Shown here in pieces: positions 46,511-54,808 of a stretch of DNA of 64,000 nt (its first letter is position 1; every line of letters starts with the position of its first letter). A model generated the notes under the pieces. That model worked only from the letters and a program-made list of their open reading frames with translations. It had not been told where the DNA came from and searched no databases. Where the stretch lies: positions 1,928,585 through 1,992,584 of the forward strand of contig NZ_CP055156.1 in the NCBI RefSeq assembly GCF_014217805.1, in the 5' to 3' direction. The position numbers and the translations under genes were made by a program. Source of the stretch: Adhaeribacter swui. Its GTDB lineage: Bacteria > Bacteroidota > Bacteroidia > Cytophagales > Hymenobacteraceae.

Positions 46511-48049
46511 CTAATAATTAGGATTCTGGCTTAGGTTCGGGTTAATATCTGTTTCTTGTTGCGGAATGGGGAGTAATTCGTTTTTGCCTTTGGTAAACGT
46601 GCTGAACGCCGGATCACGTTGGGCCAGTTCCGGGCCGAGATCACCCCAGCGGGCCAGGTCGTTCCAGCGGTGGCCTTCGCCGGCTAATTCGAGTAATCTT
46701 TCTGTTTTTAACCGCGCCAGAAACTGATCCTGCGGTAAATTAGGTTGAGTTTCCGATAAAGGCGCTAAGCCGGCCCGCTGCCGTACCTGGTCTACGTAGG
46801 TATAGGCCTGCGTGGTGTTGCCGGTAGCGTTTAAGGCTTCGGCGTACATGAGCAGCACATCGGCGTAACGGATGTAGCGCCAGTTATTGGGCGAGTTGTA
46901 GCCTTCTTCGTTTTTCCAATGATCGTTCAAAAACTTGCGGAACCATACCCGGTTCTGGTTATTGGTGCCGTAGCGCTGCGTAAAAGTCTGACCGTAAATC
47001 TGGGTAAATTGCGGACCGCGCACATCCGTAGAATCGTACAGGAATGTAGCGGCTAAACGCGGGTCTCTTTGACCGGTTACAGTTGGTTCTTTTAAAAATT
47101 GGTGCACTACCCAGCGTTGCGCTTCGCCATCGGACCAGCCAATGCCCGGTGGGGCAAAAAACTGGGCAATGGATGTACCGTAATTTAAATTATCGGCCCG
47201 GGGATCAGTGTCGTCGTCGTGGTTTTCGGTAGGGTTCCGTTGAAATTGCCATTCGAATACGGACTCCGCGTTGTTTTCGGTGGTAATTAAAAAATTGTCG
47301 CGGTAGTTGGGCATTAAGCTGTAAATGCTGCTGCCTTCGCCGGTTACCAGCCATTGCAAAGGGGTGAGCGCTTCGTTGTACTTCCGTTGCTGCAGATAAG
47401 CTTTTGCCAGTAAAGCATAAGCCGCACCTTTGGTTACCCGGCCTAAATCGTCGGGGTTGGTGTACTGTACAGGTAAAGCGGCAGCGGCTTCGGTTAAATC
47501 TTTTTCAATTTGCGCCCATACCTGCGCCTGCGGCGTGGTTGTTGGCCGATCAGCAGTAGTAGAGGGTTCCAGCATAAGCGGCACGTTGCCCCATAAGGTA
47601 GCCAGATGAAAATAAAACAAACCACGTAATACTTTGGCTTCGCCGATTAATTGCTGCTTCCGGGTCTCATCCATCTGAATGGCCGGCACATTGGCAATTA
47701 CCTGGTTCGCCCGGAAAATGCCCACGTAATTATCCCGGTAAATATCGTAAGCCGCGCCGTAGTTATAATCGGTAATTAAAAACTGGTCCATGTTGTTCAC
47801 GATGTCGGTAGCTGGACTTTGGCTGCGGCCTTCGTCGGATCGAATGATGTAGTAAAAGGGCAACCAACGCGAGATGGCGCCCCGGTGCAAGGTGCTGTAA
47901 ATAGCGTTCACGCCTTTTTGGGCGTCATCGGCGGTCTTCCAGAAAACTTCTACCGTGGGTTGGTTTGGGTTTACAATATCTAACTTATCCTCGCAACTGT
48001 TTAATCCGAAACCAAAAGCTAGCAAGGTAATGATCAGTATCTTTTTCAT
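46511..48049 (-). CDS. RagB/SusD family outer-membrane nutrient-binding lipoprotein (pair 3)
   Basis: 512 residues with lipobox LNSC at about 16-19 followed by EDKLDIVNPNQPTVEVFWKT, a standard start. RGLFYFHLATLWGNVPLML, AYALLAKAYLQQRKYNEAL and IRYADVLLMYAEALN are family signatures, and ERLLELAGEGHRWNDLARWGDL marks the C-terminus. It forms the lid of the SusC encoded 24 bases upstream. Likely serves the GH16/BNR locus. Confidence 0.93.
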   Translation of the reverse strand: MKKILIITLLAFGFGLNSCEDKLDIVNPNQPTVEVFWKTADDAQKGVNAIYSTLHRGAISRWLPFYYIIRSDEGRSQSPATDIVNNMDQFLITDYNYGAAYDIYRDNYVGIFRANQVIANVPAIQMDETRKQQLIGEAKVLRGLFYFHLATLWGNVPLMLEPSTTADRPTTTPQAQVWAQIEKDLTEAAAALPVQYTNPDDLGRVTKGAAYALLAKAYLQQRKYNEALTPLQWLVTGEGSSIYSLMPNYRDNFLITTENNAESVFEWQFQRNPTENHDDDTDPRADNLNYGTSIAQFFAPPGIGWSDGEAQRWVVHQFLKEPTVTGQRDPRLAATFLYDSTDVRGPQFTQIYGQTFTQRYGTNNQNRVWFRKFLNDHWKNEEGYNSPNNWRYIRYADVLLMYAEALNATGNTTQAYTYVDQVRQRAGLAPLSETQPNLPQDQFLARLKTERLLELAGEGHRWNDLARWGDLGPELAQRDPAFSTFTKGKNELLPIPQQETDINPNLSQNPNY

Positions 48050-48073
48050 ATATACAAACAGGATGAAGCTTTT

Positions 48074-51000
48074 TTAAAAATCGCATTGAACACCTAAAGA
48101 AAATACGCGGCTGGCGGGCCAGTTACCTAAATCTACGCCCCGTTGCAGAATGCGCACCTGGGCATTGTTCGGGTCGGGGTTACCTACTACATCGGGGTCC
48201 AGGCCGGAATATTTAGTAATGGTAAACAAGTTCTGGCCGCTGATAAACACCCGGGCGTTTTGGATGCCAGCCCGGCTTAAAAAGGTAGGCGGCACATTGT
48301 AACCCAGTTCTACGTTCCGCATCCGCACGTACGAGCCATTCTCTAACCAACGGTCGCTTTCGCCGCGGTTATTGTCGATAATGCCTTGCTCGGTATTTAA
48401 AGCAATCCGCGGGTCGCTGGTATCGGTATTGGTCGGCGACCAGGGATTAATGTCGCTCCGGAAGTTGGTTTGCTGATAAGAATCCAGGGAGCGGCGCACA
48501 TCGTTGTAGATTTTGTAGCCAAATACGCCTACTAGCTGCAGGTTTAAGCTAAATTGTTTGTAAGAAGCATTAAACTGCGCGCCGGTTTGCAGTTTCGGCC
48601 ACGGCGAACCTCTAAAAGTCCGGTCGTCGGAGTTAATGGTGCCGTCGCCGTTCTGGTCGATATAGCGTACATCGCCGGGTTTGGCATTCGGTTGAATCCG
48701 GACACCGGCCGAATTTACGTAGTTATTCACTTCTTCCTGGGTTTGAAATAAGCCGTCGGTTTGCAGCAAATACCACTCGCCGAGCGACCGGCCTACCTGG
48801 GTGCGGGTATTGCCCGACTGAATGTAGTTGATGCCTTCGCCCTGGAAACCTACGCTTTCTACTTCGTTCCGGATAGTGGTAAAGTTACCGCTTACATCCC
48901 ATTTTAAAGGGCGGTTGCTGTTGCGGTAGGTGGCCGAAAACTCAATGCCTTTGTTGCGGATAGAACCGGCATTGGCAAAAGGATCGCCCCGCAAATTACC
49001 TAAATATCCCGGTACGGATAATTGCAATAAATTATCTTTCGATAAAGAGTTATAAGCTTCCAGCGATACCACTAAACTGTTATTTAAAAATCCGGCATCA
49101 ATGCCGATATTTCGCACAGTGCGTTCTTCCCATTTTAAGTTTTCGTTGATTACCTGGGCTTGGGTGCTGCCGACAAATGGCGTTTGGTTAGGTCCAAAAA
49201 TAGCCCGCGGACTGTTGTTGATAAAAGCCGTATAATCCCAGGAATTTAAAGTTACAATGCCTAACTGGCCGTACGAGGCATTCAGTTTTAAATCGCTAAC
49301 CCAGCCCACGTTAAAGAAGTTTTCTTTGCTGATGCGCCAGCCCGCCGCTACCGACGGGAAGAAACCTGTACGGTTCTTTTCCGAAAAACGGGAATCCTGA
49401 TCAATGCGGCCGGTAAGGGTTAAGAGGTATTTATCGTTATAAGAATAAATAATGCGGCCCAGGTAACCAAAAAGCCGGTAATCTATCGGGCGACCACCGC
49501 CAGCTACCGAAGTTCCGCTGGCCGAACCAATAGTAGTTAAATACTGATTATTATAAAGCTGTAAGTCGGAGCGGCCACCGGAGGTATTTTCGCGGGTAAT
49601 GTGTTGTTGGGTAACGCCCACTACGCCGTTTATGCTATGCACCCCGAATGTTTTATTAAAATTTAACGTATTCTCGAGTAGTAGATTTAAATAACGGGAG
49701 CGGTCTTCGTCTACGGAACTGTTACGCGGGGCGGCGTTAAATTCCCACACGCCCAACTTCCGGATTTCGTTGTAATGATCAAAACTTACTTCGGCCCCGG
49801 TATTGAAGCGGTATGTTAGCCAATCGGCAATTTTTACGTCCACAAAGGCATTCCCTACCAGTTTGGCATAATTAAATTTGCGGGGGTTTAAATCCACAAT
49901 AGCCACTGGGTTAGATACATAGGTAACCGCATCTACTCGCCCGAAGCCCCAGCCCGTAGGGTTTGTAGCATTTACGTAACTCGGGTCGCGGACCGGAATA
50001 ATGGGTAACATTTGGGGCGCATTGTAAAACGGATTGATTTCGGTGGTATTGGTGCCCGGAATATCGCGGGTGTTGGAGTTAGAAAGTACTAAGTTTTCGC
50101 CGAAGGTAATGCGGCCCTTGGTGCTGCGGGTATTCACGCGTAAAGTTCCCCGGTCGAAAGAGTTGCCAATGAGAACGCCTTTGTTGGTAAAATAGCTGGC
50201 GGATATTAAATATGTGCCCGTTTTAGAACCACCCGATAAAGACAAATTGTAATCCTGCACGTTACCGGTGCGCATGACCTCGTCTTGCCAATCGGTGTTA
50301 ATGTTGGGGTTAAAGGCCGAGCCTACGCTGGCCGGAGGCGTTTGGCCAGAGTTTTCGTATTGGGTGCGCTGCATGGCGGCAAAGTCGGAGCTGTTCATTA
50401 CGTCGTAGCGTTTCGGAATGTACTGTACCCCGTACCGCGCCGACAAGGAAACTTTAGCCGGACCTTCTTTGCCTTGTTTGGTAGTAATAATTACAACCCC
50501 GTTGGCTGCCCGGGCGCCGTAAATAGCCGCCGCAGAGGCATCTTTTAACACCTGGATGGATTCAATGTCGTTGTTGTTAATGGTGGTATTGGCATCGGCA
50601 ATCATACCGTCGATCACGTACAGCGGGTCGGTGTTGGCAAAACTGGCGGCGCCGCGCACTTCAATGCGGGCCATCTGGCCGGGAGCGCCGCTGTTGCGCA
50701 CCGTAACCCCAGGCGCCAAACCTTGCAACGATTCGGCCACGGAGTTGGTAGCTACCCGGTTAGCGGCTGCTGGATTGATTACGGAAACCGCGCCGGTTAA
50801 ATCTTGCTTCCGCACGGTTTGATAACCAATAACTACTACTTCCTGCAGGGCTTTGGTATCTTCGGCTAAGGTTACGTTTACGGTAGTGCGATTGTTAAGT
50901 GGCACTTCCTGGCTGGTATAGCCAATAAAGGAAAAAGTAAGGGTGCCGTTTTCCTGACCCGCCGGCACAGAAAGGGTATAATTACCGCCAACATCGGTAG

Positions 51001-51220
51001 TGGTGCCGTTGGTACTGCCTTTTAATAATACCGTTACACCGGGTAAGCCTTCACCGTTGGTACCTGAAACCGTACCGGTCACGGAAGTTTGTGCGTACAG
51101 GTTGCTGCTGAAAAACAAAGCAAAAGCCAGCATGGGCCAGAGAGCAGCCATAGATGGTCGGCCTCGTTCTAAACGAAAAACAACCAATGCAGCAAATAAA
51201 GGGGGTAAGAGGTTTCTCAT
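48074..51220 (-). CDS. SusC/RagA family TonB-linked outer-membrane transporter (pair 3)
   Basis: 1048 residues. The leader has a basic stretch (FRLERGRPS) before the hydrophobic core ending SSNLYAQ; an alternative start at 51151 (MAALWPML) gives a more ordinary signal peptide. A carboxypeptidase-like domain (TGTVSGTNGEGLPGVTVLLKGS), TonB-box-like LQEVVVIGYQT, plug (ESLQGLAPGVTVRN; NTDPLYVIDGM) and barrel ending GVQCDF follow. It imports oligosaccharides from the outer surface, together with the SusD encoded just downstream. Confidence 0.93.
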   Translation of the reverse strand: MRNLLPPLFAALVVFRLERGRPSMAALWPMLAFALFFSSNLYAQTSVTGTVSGTNGEGLPGVTVLLKGSTNGTTTDVGGNYTLSVPAGQENGTLTFSFIGYTSQEVPLNNRTTVNVTLAEDTKALQEVVVIGYQTVRKQDLTGAVSVINPAAANRVATNSVAESLQGLAPGVTVRNSGAPGQMARIEVRGAASFANTDPLYVIDGMIADANTTINNNDIESIQVLKDASAAAIYGARAANGVVIITTKQGKEGPAKVSLSARYGVQYIPKRYDVMNSSDFAAMQRTQYENSGQTPPASVGSAFNPNINTDWQDEVMRTGNVQDYNLSLSGGSKTGTYLISASYFTNKGVLIGNSFDRGTLRVNTRSTKGRITFGENLVLSNSNTRDIPGTNTTEINPFYNAPQMLPIIPVRDPSYVNATNPTGWGFGRVDAVTYVSNPVAIVDLNPRKFNYAKLVGNAFVDVKIADWLTYRFNTGAEVSFDHYNEIRKLGVWEFNAAPRNSSVDEDRSRYLNLLLENTLNFNKTFGVHSINGVVGVTQQHITRENTSGGRSDLQLYNNQYLTTIGSASGTSVAGGGRPIDYRLFGYLGRIIYSYNDKYLLTLTGRIDQDSRFSEKNRTGFFPSVAAGWRISKENFFNVGWVSDLKLNASYGQLGIVTLNSWDYTAFINNSPRAIFGPNQTPFVGSTQAQVINENLKWEERTVRNIGIDAGFLNNSLVVSLEAYNSLSKDNLLQLSVPGYLGNLRGDPFANAGSIRNKGIEFSATYRNSNRPLKWDVSGNFTTIRNEVESVGFQGEGINYIQSGNTRTQVGRSLGEWYLLQTDGLFQTQEEVNNYVNSAGVRIQPNAKPGDVRYIDQNGDGTINSDDRTFRGSPWPKLQTGAQFNASYKQFSLNLQLVGVFGYKIYNDVRRSLDSYQQTNFRSDINPWSPTNTDTSDPRIALNTEQGIIDNNRGESDRWLENGSYVRMRNVELGYNVPPTFLSRAGIQNARVFISGQNLFTITKYSGLDPDVVGNPDPNNAQVRILQRGVDLGNWPASRVFSLGVQCDF

Positions 51221-51565
51221 AGTTACTCCGAATTATTAAAATTTAAAATTTTTAAAAAATGGAACAACCGGATGCCAGAAAACAGCTAAATCTGTTTTTG
51301 AGCCGGGTAAGCAAGGGAACACAATTATAAATTCTTTAATGTGGCGCGTAGCGTCAGCAATTAAATCCGTAAATTTTTATATTATTTTTAACCTGATTGC
51401 CGGTAATAAGTTGCGATTTCCGGGAATTAATTGCGGGGAATACGGGGCACCGTATTTATACTGGTCCTTAAGGATGATTCTGAACCTTGATTTTTAGGAT
51501 TTTGGGATTGCCAGGATTATGGATTAAGGTAAACGATTACGTATTACGTATTTGATCTTAAAATA
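51221..51565. other. intergenic region upstream of SusC pair 3
   Basis: Contains an AT palindrome block right next to the SusC start (51236-51262), which is probably in its promoter or leader, and the outer GGATT arm at 51479-51527. No ORF. Confidence 0.5.
51479..51527. repeat. GGATT-periodic repeat arm, downstream of the GxxExxY gene
   Basis: Begins TCTGAACCTTGATTTTTAGG and continues with GGATT words at 8-9 base spacing. It has the same orientation as the left arm at 51956, so the gene lies between two direct copies, with a third, inverted copy beyond. Confidence 0.75.
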
Positions 51566-51949
51566 TTATGCGTTTTGACGAAAGGCTTTGTTGTATACTC
51601 TTTTAAACTCTAAGCTTCTCGCCCCGAAATTAATTAGTAACCCTAATTCCATCTGGTAAGCTTCGCAGTAGTTCAGCGCTTGGGCAAGGTGAACATCTTC
51701 TAATTTAATCAGTGCTTTTAACTCCACCAGAATAGTTTTCTCTACAAAGAAGTCTACTCTTCTGGTTTCTATTAATTCATTTCGGTAAAAAAAACCTATT
51801 TCTTTCTCCCGTTCAAAAGAAAGTCCAACCAATTGCATTTCAATAGCCAAAGCTCTTTGGTAGATTACTTCCTGAAACCCGTTCCCAAGTGTTCGGTGTA
51901 CTTGCATCGCGCAGCCAATAATCTGCTTGGTAGTTTCTTCGTGCTTCAT
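51566..51949 (-). CDS. GxxExxY family protein (PD-(D/E)XK nuclease-like)
   Basis: 127 residues, matching the usual ~125 of the family (PF13366). The signature GFQEVIY (GxxExxY) is near residue 26. The PD-(D/E)XK-like core is RVDFFVEKTILVELKA, with Asp and Glu-x-Lys in the right order. KLEDVHLAQALNYCEAYQMELGLLINFG follows, a recurrent C-terminal segment. The biological role is not established; a nuclease fold is known. It is placed between GGATT repeats, the inner one ending 6 bases before its ATG. This suggests the repeats and the gene move or function together. Confidence 0.88.
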   Translation of the reverse strand: MKHEETTKQIIGCAMQVHRTLGNGFQEVIYQRALAIEMQLVGLSFEREKEIGFFYRNELIETRRVDFFVEKTILVELKALIKLEDVHLAQALNYCEAYQMELGLLINFGARSLEFKRVYNKAFRQNA

Positions 51950-51955
51950 TTTATG

Positions 51956-52060
51956 TCTGAACCGGGATTAATAGGATTTTAGGATTAATTGGATTTCTAA
52001 AATTTGTTCTACTGTACGAAAATCCTGGTAATCCTTTAATCCTATAAATCAAGGTTCAGA
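51956..52060. repeat. GGATT-periodic inverted repeat, 5' of the GxxExxY gene
   Basis: The left arm starts TCTGAACCGGGATTAATAGG at 51956. The right arm on the other strand starts TCTGAACCTTGATTTATAGG at 52060. Arms are about 40 bases with GGATT every 8-9 bases, and the central 25 bases are AT-rich. Its right end supplies the stop codon (52049-52051) of the neighbouring acetyltransferase gene. Confidence 0.8.
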
Positions 52061-52513
52061 TAACTGCTTGGTCATGCACACGCTGTTATCTACCCCTACA
52101 TATTGCCCATAGTTAGGAATTACCGTATAGCCCGACTTTTGATACAAACGGATGGCTTCGGGTTGTTTTTTACCGGTTTCCAGAACACACGCGGCGTAGC
52201 CTAGTTCGTCGGCCCATTTTTCGAGTTCGCCTAGAATTTCGGCGGCAATGCCCTGGCCGCGGTATTCCGGCAGCACATACATGCGCTTTACTTCCATGGT
52301 GTCGTCGGTGTATTGCTTGATGGCGCCGCAGCCCACCGGCTCATCTGCGCGATAGGCTATTATCGCGTGTTTAATCATGTTGATTTTGTTGTACTGGGCA
52401 TAAAAAGCGTGTTCGGCCCCATCCCGGATGGCTAAATCCTGATCCAGTAAAGCCACTAATTTTTGAAAATCCGGATTATCAGAATCGGTGCGGAGGAAGG
52501 TGGTAGGTGTCAT
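52049..52513 (-). CDS. GNAT family N-acetyltransferase
   Basis: 154 residues. The acetyl-CoA loop is YVLPEYRGQGIAAEILGELEKWADELGY (R/Q-x-x-G-x-G/A type) and is preceded by VGCGAIKQYTDDTMEVKRM. CVLETGKKQPEAIRLYQKSGYTVIPNYGQY is a standard C-terminal half. It moves an acetyl group from acetyl-CoA to an amine; substrate unknown. Its last codons and stop fall in the GGATT repeat, so the C-terminus (LSEP) was probably altered by the repeat insertion. Confidence 0.9.
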   Translation of the reverse strand: MTPTTFLRTDSDNPDFQKLVALLDQDLAIRDGAEHAFYAQYNKINMIKHAIIAYRADEPVGCGAIKQYTDDTMEVKRMYVLPEYRGQGIAAEILGELEKWADELGYAACVLETGKKQPEAIRLYQKSGYTVIPNYGQYVGVDNSVCMTKQLSEP

Positions 52514-52844
52514 AAAAATACAAGTACTTGTTACTTTACTGCCTTAAAATAAACTTTTTAATCCACTTTTTTATTAGGCCAGGGAAAAGTATTTCTTAAA
52601 TAAAAAACATTTCGTGCAAATGATTATTCCGGCTTTTGGCCGGAGTAAAGTCACAGACTTTACCTTGTACTTAGGCACAAGTTTGAAAAATTGCGCCAGA
52701 AAATAACAAGAAATTAAAGCGTAAGATTTGGAATGCTCCCGATAGAAATGTAATAACTCCTGCTGCTTAAAAGTCCCTCTCCCGGGAAAGGGATTTAAGG
52801 TGAGGTTGAACCAACGGATTTTTAAAAATTTACTTTTTTGCTAT
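52514..52844. other. intergenic region with dispersed hairpin element
   Basis: Holds the inverted three-hairpin element (52629-52697), a CCCTCTCCCGGGAAAGGG hairpin near 52773-52790 and an AT palindrome at 52819-52832. No gene. Confidence 0.55.
52629..52697. repeat. three-hairpin dispersed element, copy 2 (inverted)
   Basis: Reverse complement of 38673-38741 with about five changes, several of them in loops or spacers and not in stems. It lies 148 bases after the Trm112-like gene's stop. Confidence 0.75.
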
Positions 52845-53120
52845 CTAATAATTATTCCCGAGTAGCTTAAAATCAGGTTTAGCCTTTTGCAAAAGCTCCG
52901 GCTTCCATTTCTCCAGAAGTGGCGCTTCGAGCTGGTTTTCGCGGTACTCGTCGGGAGCCATAATGGGGATGCCGCTGATAATGGGGTAGTAACGCTGGCA
53001 GGTGCCGCAGGTAAGTACGCCTTCCAAAATATTTTTGGTGGTATCCTGGGTTATAATCTGCAACGACAAATCTTCTTTGTCGAAAGGGCAGCAAAGTTTC
53101 TGAATGGTTTCGAGTCTCAT
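52845..53120 (-). CDS. Trm112-like zinc-ribbon protein
   Basis: 91 residues. Zinc ligands are visible in KLCCPFDKEDL near the start and in LTCGTCQRYYPIISGIPIMAPDE in the middle, the classic Trm112/UPF0434 arrangement. Eukaryotic and archaeal Trm112 stabilise and activate SAM methyltransferases. The bacterial role is less clear. It is the last gene of the TPP-riboswitch operon, and its ATG overlaps the ThiE-like stop (ATGA). The operon's first gene is a methyltransferase, so a Trm112-methyltransferase partnership is plausible. Confidence 0.85.
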   Translation of the reverse strand: MRLETIQKLCCPFDKEDLSLQIITQDTTKNILEGVLTCGTCQRYYPIISGIPIMAPDEYRENQLEAPLLEKWKPELLQKAKPDFKLLGNNY

Positions 53121-53752
53121 GATTTTTTTAAATTTTTTAATTCCTGCACGTATTTTTTGGTGGTAGCGGCTATGTCGGGGGCGGCCATAATACCCGATAC
53201 TACCGCAATGCCGCTTAAAGGCAAGTCTGCTAACTGATTCAGGTTATCCAGGTAAATGCCCCCGGCGGCAAATAAGGGTAATGTAGTAATAGCGCGCGCT
53301 TGTTGGATAGTATCGAAAGCCACGATTTCGCAGGCACCCGCGGTGGACGAGGGGAAAAGCGAGCAAAACGAAATGTAGTCGAACTGGTTTTCGTCAGCCC
53401 ATTGCACCACGGCTAAATCGTTGGAACAGGTAATGCCTTTGTAAAAGTTTTTGTTAACGGCCTGCTTTATTTCTGCTAAATCTTCCGGGATGCCGTCAAA
53501 ATGAACCCCATCTACTAGCGTGGTTTGCAGCAAAGGCCAGTTGTTATTTACCAGAACCGGTACCTGGTAAGCATGGCACAATACGCAGATAAAATCGATT
53601 TTGGATTCCAGTACATTCTCGGTGTTATATAGCTGCACCAGGTGAATGCCGCTTTTTAAAGCTTGCTCCAGTTTGTTTTGCAGCGTGCCTTCCGCCAGAT
53701 TTGCATCCACGATTAAGTAGATGCCGTTAAATATTTCCGTGTTTTGCGCCAT
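53117..53752 (-). CDS. divergent thiamine-phosphate-synthase-like (ThiE/TenI fold) protein
   Basis: 211 residues with the TIM-barrel order of ThiE/TenI. IYLIVDANL is strand 1, GIHLVQLYNTE stands where ThiE has QLRxK, VDGVHFDGIPEDLAEIK matches the DGVHLGQxD region, and KGITCSND, FDYISFCSLFPSSTAGACEIV, FAAGGI and GIAVVSGI follow. The pyrophosphate-binding Arg/Lys of ThiE appear absent, and a TxTK motif is replaced by SSTAG. So it may not be a standard TMP synthase. It joins directly to the upstream stop and overlaps the Trm112-like gene by four bases. TPP-controlled. Confidence 0.8.
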   Translation of the reverse strand: MAQNTEIFNGIYLIVDANLAEGTLQNKLEQALKSGIHLVQLYNTENVLESKIDFICVLCHAYQVPVLVNNNWPLLQTTLVDGVHFDGIPEDLAEIKQAVNKNFYKGITCSNDLAVVQWADENQFDYISFCSLFPSSTAGACEIVAFDTIQQARAITTLPLFAAGGIYLDNLNQLADLPLSGIAVVSGIMAAPDIAATTKKYVQELKNLKKS

Positions 53753-54808
53753 TTACTTCCAGTTGTTTTGTAAAGCGGTAAAAAAAGCCGCCCAATACGG
53801 GTCTTTTTGCTGGTAAATAAGCGGTTCTTTTTCGCCGGTTGCTTCTAGTATCTGCAATCCTTCGGTTTGGTCCACCATCACGCCAATTACTGTTGCCAGA
53901 ATGTTTTGCTGCGTCAGCGCGGAAATAATCTCGTTTTCCGAACCTTTTTTCACGGTTAGCAGCATGGCTCCGGCACCAATGCAATAGCGCGGGTCCAGCG
54001 AAAAGAGCCGGCATACTTCCTGCTGCACGATATCCACCGGAATTTTAAAATTTTCGATGAGTACTCCGTTGCCGGAAGCCACGGCCATCTCGTAAACGGC
54101 GCCCAATACGCCACCTTCGGTAACGTCGTGCATCGCCGATACTAGGGAGGTTTCCTGGTTAAATTGAGCGGCCAGTAAGGCTTCGGGTAAGGAAGACGTT
54201 TGATAGAATAAGTCGCAGGCTTGCTGGTACACTTCCGTGCCCAGCTTGGCTTTTACTGTTTCCGGAAAGCTCATAGCCAGGATAGCGGTGGAGGAAATAG
54301 CGCATTGCTTGGTCACCAGAATTACATCTCCTACGCGGGCGTTTTTGGAAACCAGCATTTTGCTTTTTTCGCCGACGGTAATAAAGGTGCCACCGCCCGC
54401 AATGGTGGAGTTTTGCCCTTCGATTACGCCGGTGTGCCCACCCGTAATCGCTACTTTTATGTCGGTGCAAAACTGATGAATGTAGTTCCAGTAAGTCTGA
54501 AAGTCGGTAGGGGATAACCAGGGTGGTAGGTTTAAAACAAATTGCCCGAACTGGGGAGCCAATCCGGTAGTAGCCATATCGTTCGCCATTAAGTGCACCG
54601 ATAGCCAGGCTGATTCGGCTAATCCCAGCGAAGGAATCAGGGACAAAGGATCGCTGGTTACCGCCATGGCCTGGTTGTTCGGTAAATCAATAAGGGCCAC
54701 ATCCACCCCAAAGCCTGGTCCGGTACTTACCTCGGTTCGCGCATGCCCCAGCCTGGCGGCAAAGATGTCGTCGAAATCGGATTGGGTTATTTTGCCGAAA
54801 GCCTTCAT
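53753..54808 (-). CDS. AIR-synthase-related protein (PurM/HypE/ThiL-like)
   Basis: 351 residues from the start at 54808 (MKAFGKITQSDFDDIF), which overlaps the methyltransferase stop in an ATGA; a longer frame (to 54907) would overlap it by 100 bases and is rejected. GPGFGVDVALIDL and AVTSDPLSLIP are the nucleotide/Mg region, VAITGGHTG follows, and AMHDVTEGGVLGAVYEMA is the second domain signature. The family uses ATP to phosphorylate or dehydrate substrates (PurM, ThiL, SelD, HypE). In a TPP-controlled operon, ThiL-like action on a thiamine compound is tempting but unproven. Confidence 0.85.
   Translation of the reverse strand: MKAFGKITQSDFDDIFAARLGHARTEVSTGPGFGVDVALIDLPNNQAMAVTSDPLSLIPSLGLAESAWLSVHLMANDMATTGLAPQFGQFVLNLPPWLSPTDFQTYWNYIHQFCTDIKVAITGGHTGVIEGQNSTIAGGGTFITVGEKSKMLVSKNARVGDVILVTKQCAISSTAILAMSFPETVKAKLGTEVYQQACDLFYQTSSLPEALLAAQFNQETSLVSAMHDVTEGGVLGAVYEMAVASGNGVLIENFKIPVDIVQQEVCRLFSLDPRYCIGAGAMLLTVKKGSENEIISALTQQNILATVIGVMVDQTEGLQILEATGEKEPLIYQQKDPYWAAFFTALQNNWK

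Noticed and set aside
53727-54517. Frames in the shadow of the AIR-synthase-related gene
   Set aside because: They overlap a well-supported gene whose translation matches a family; the others do not.
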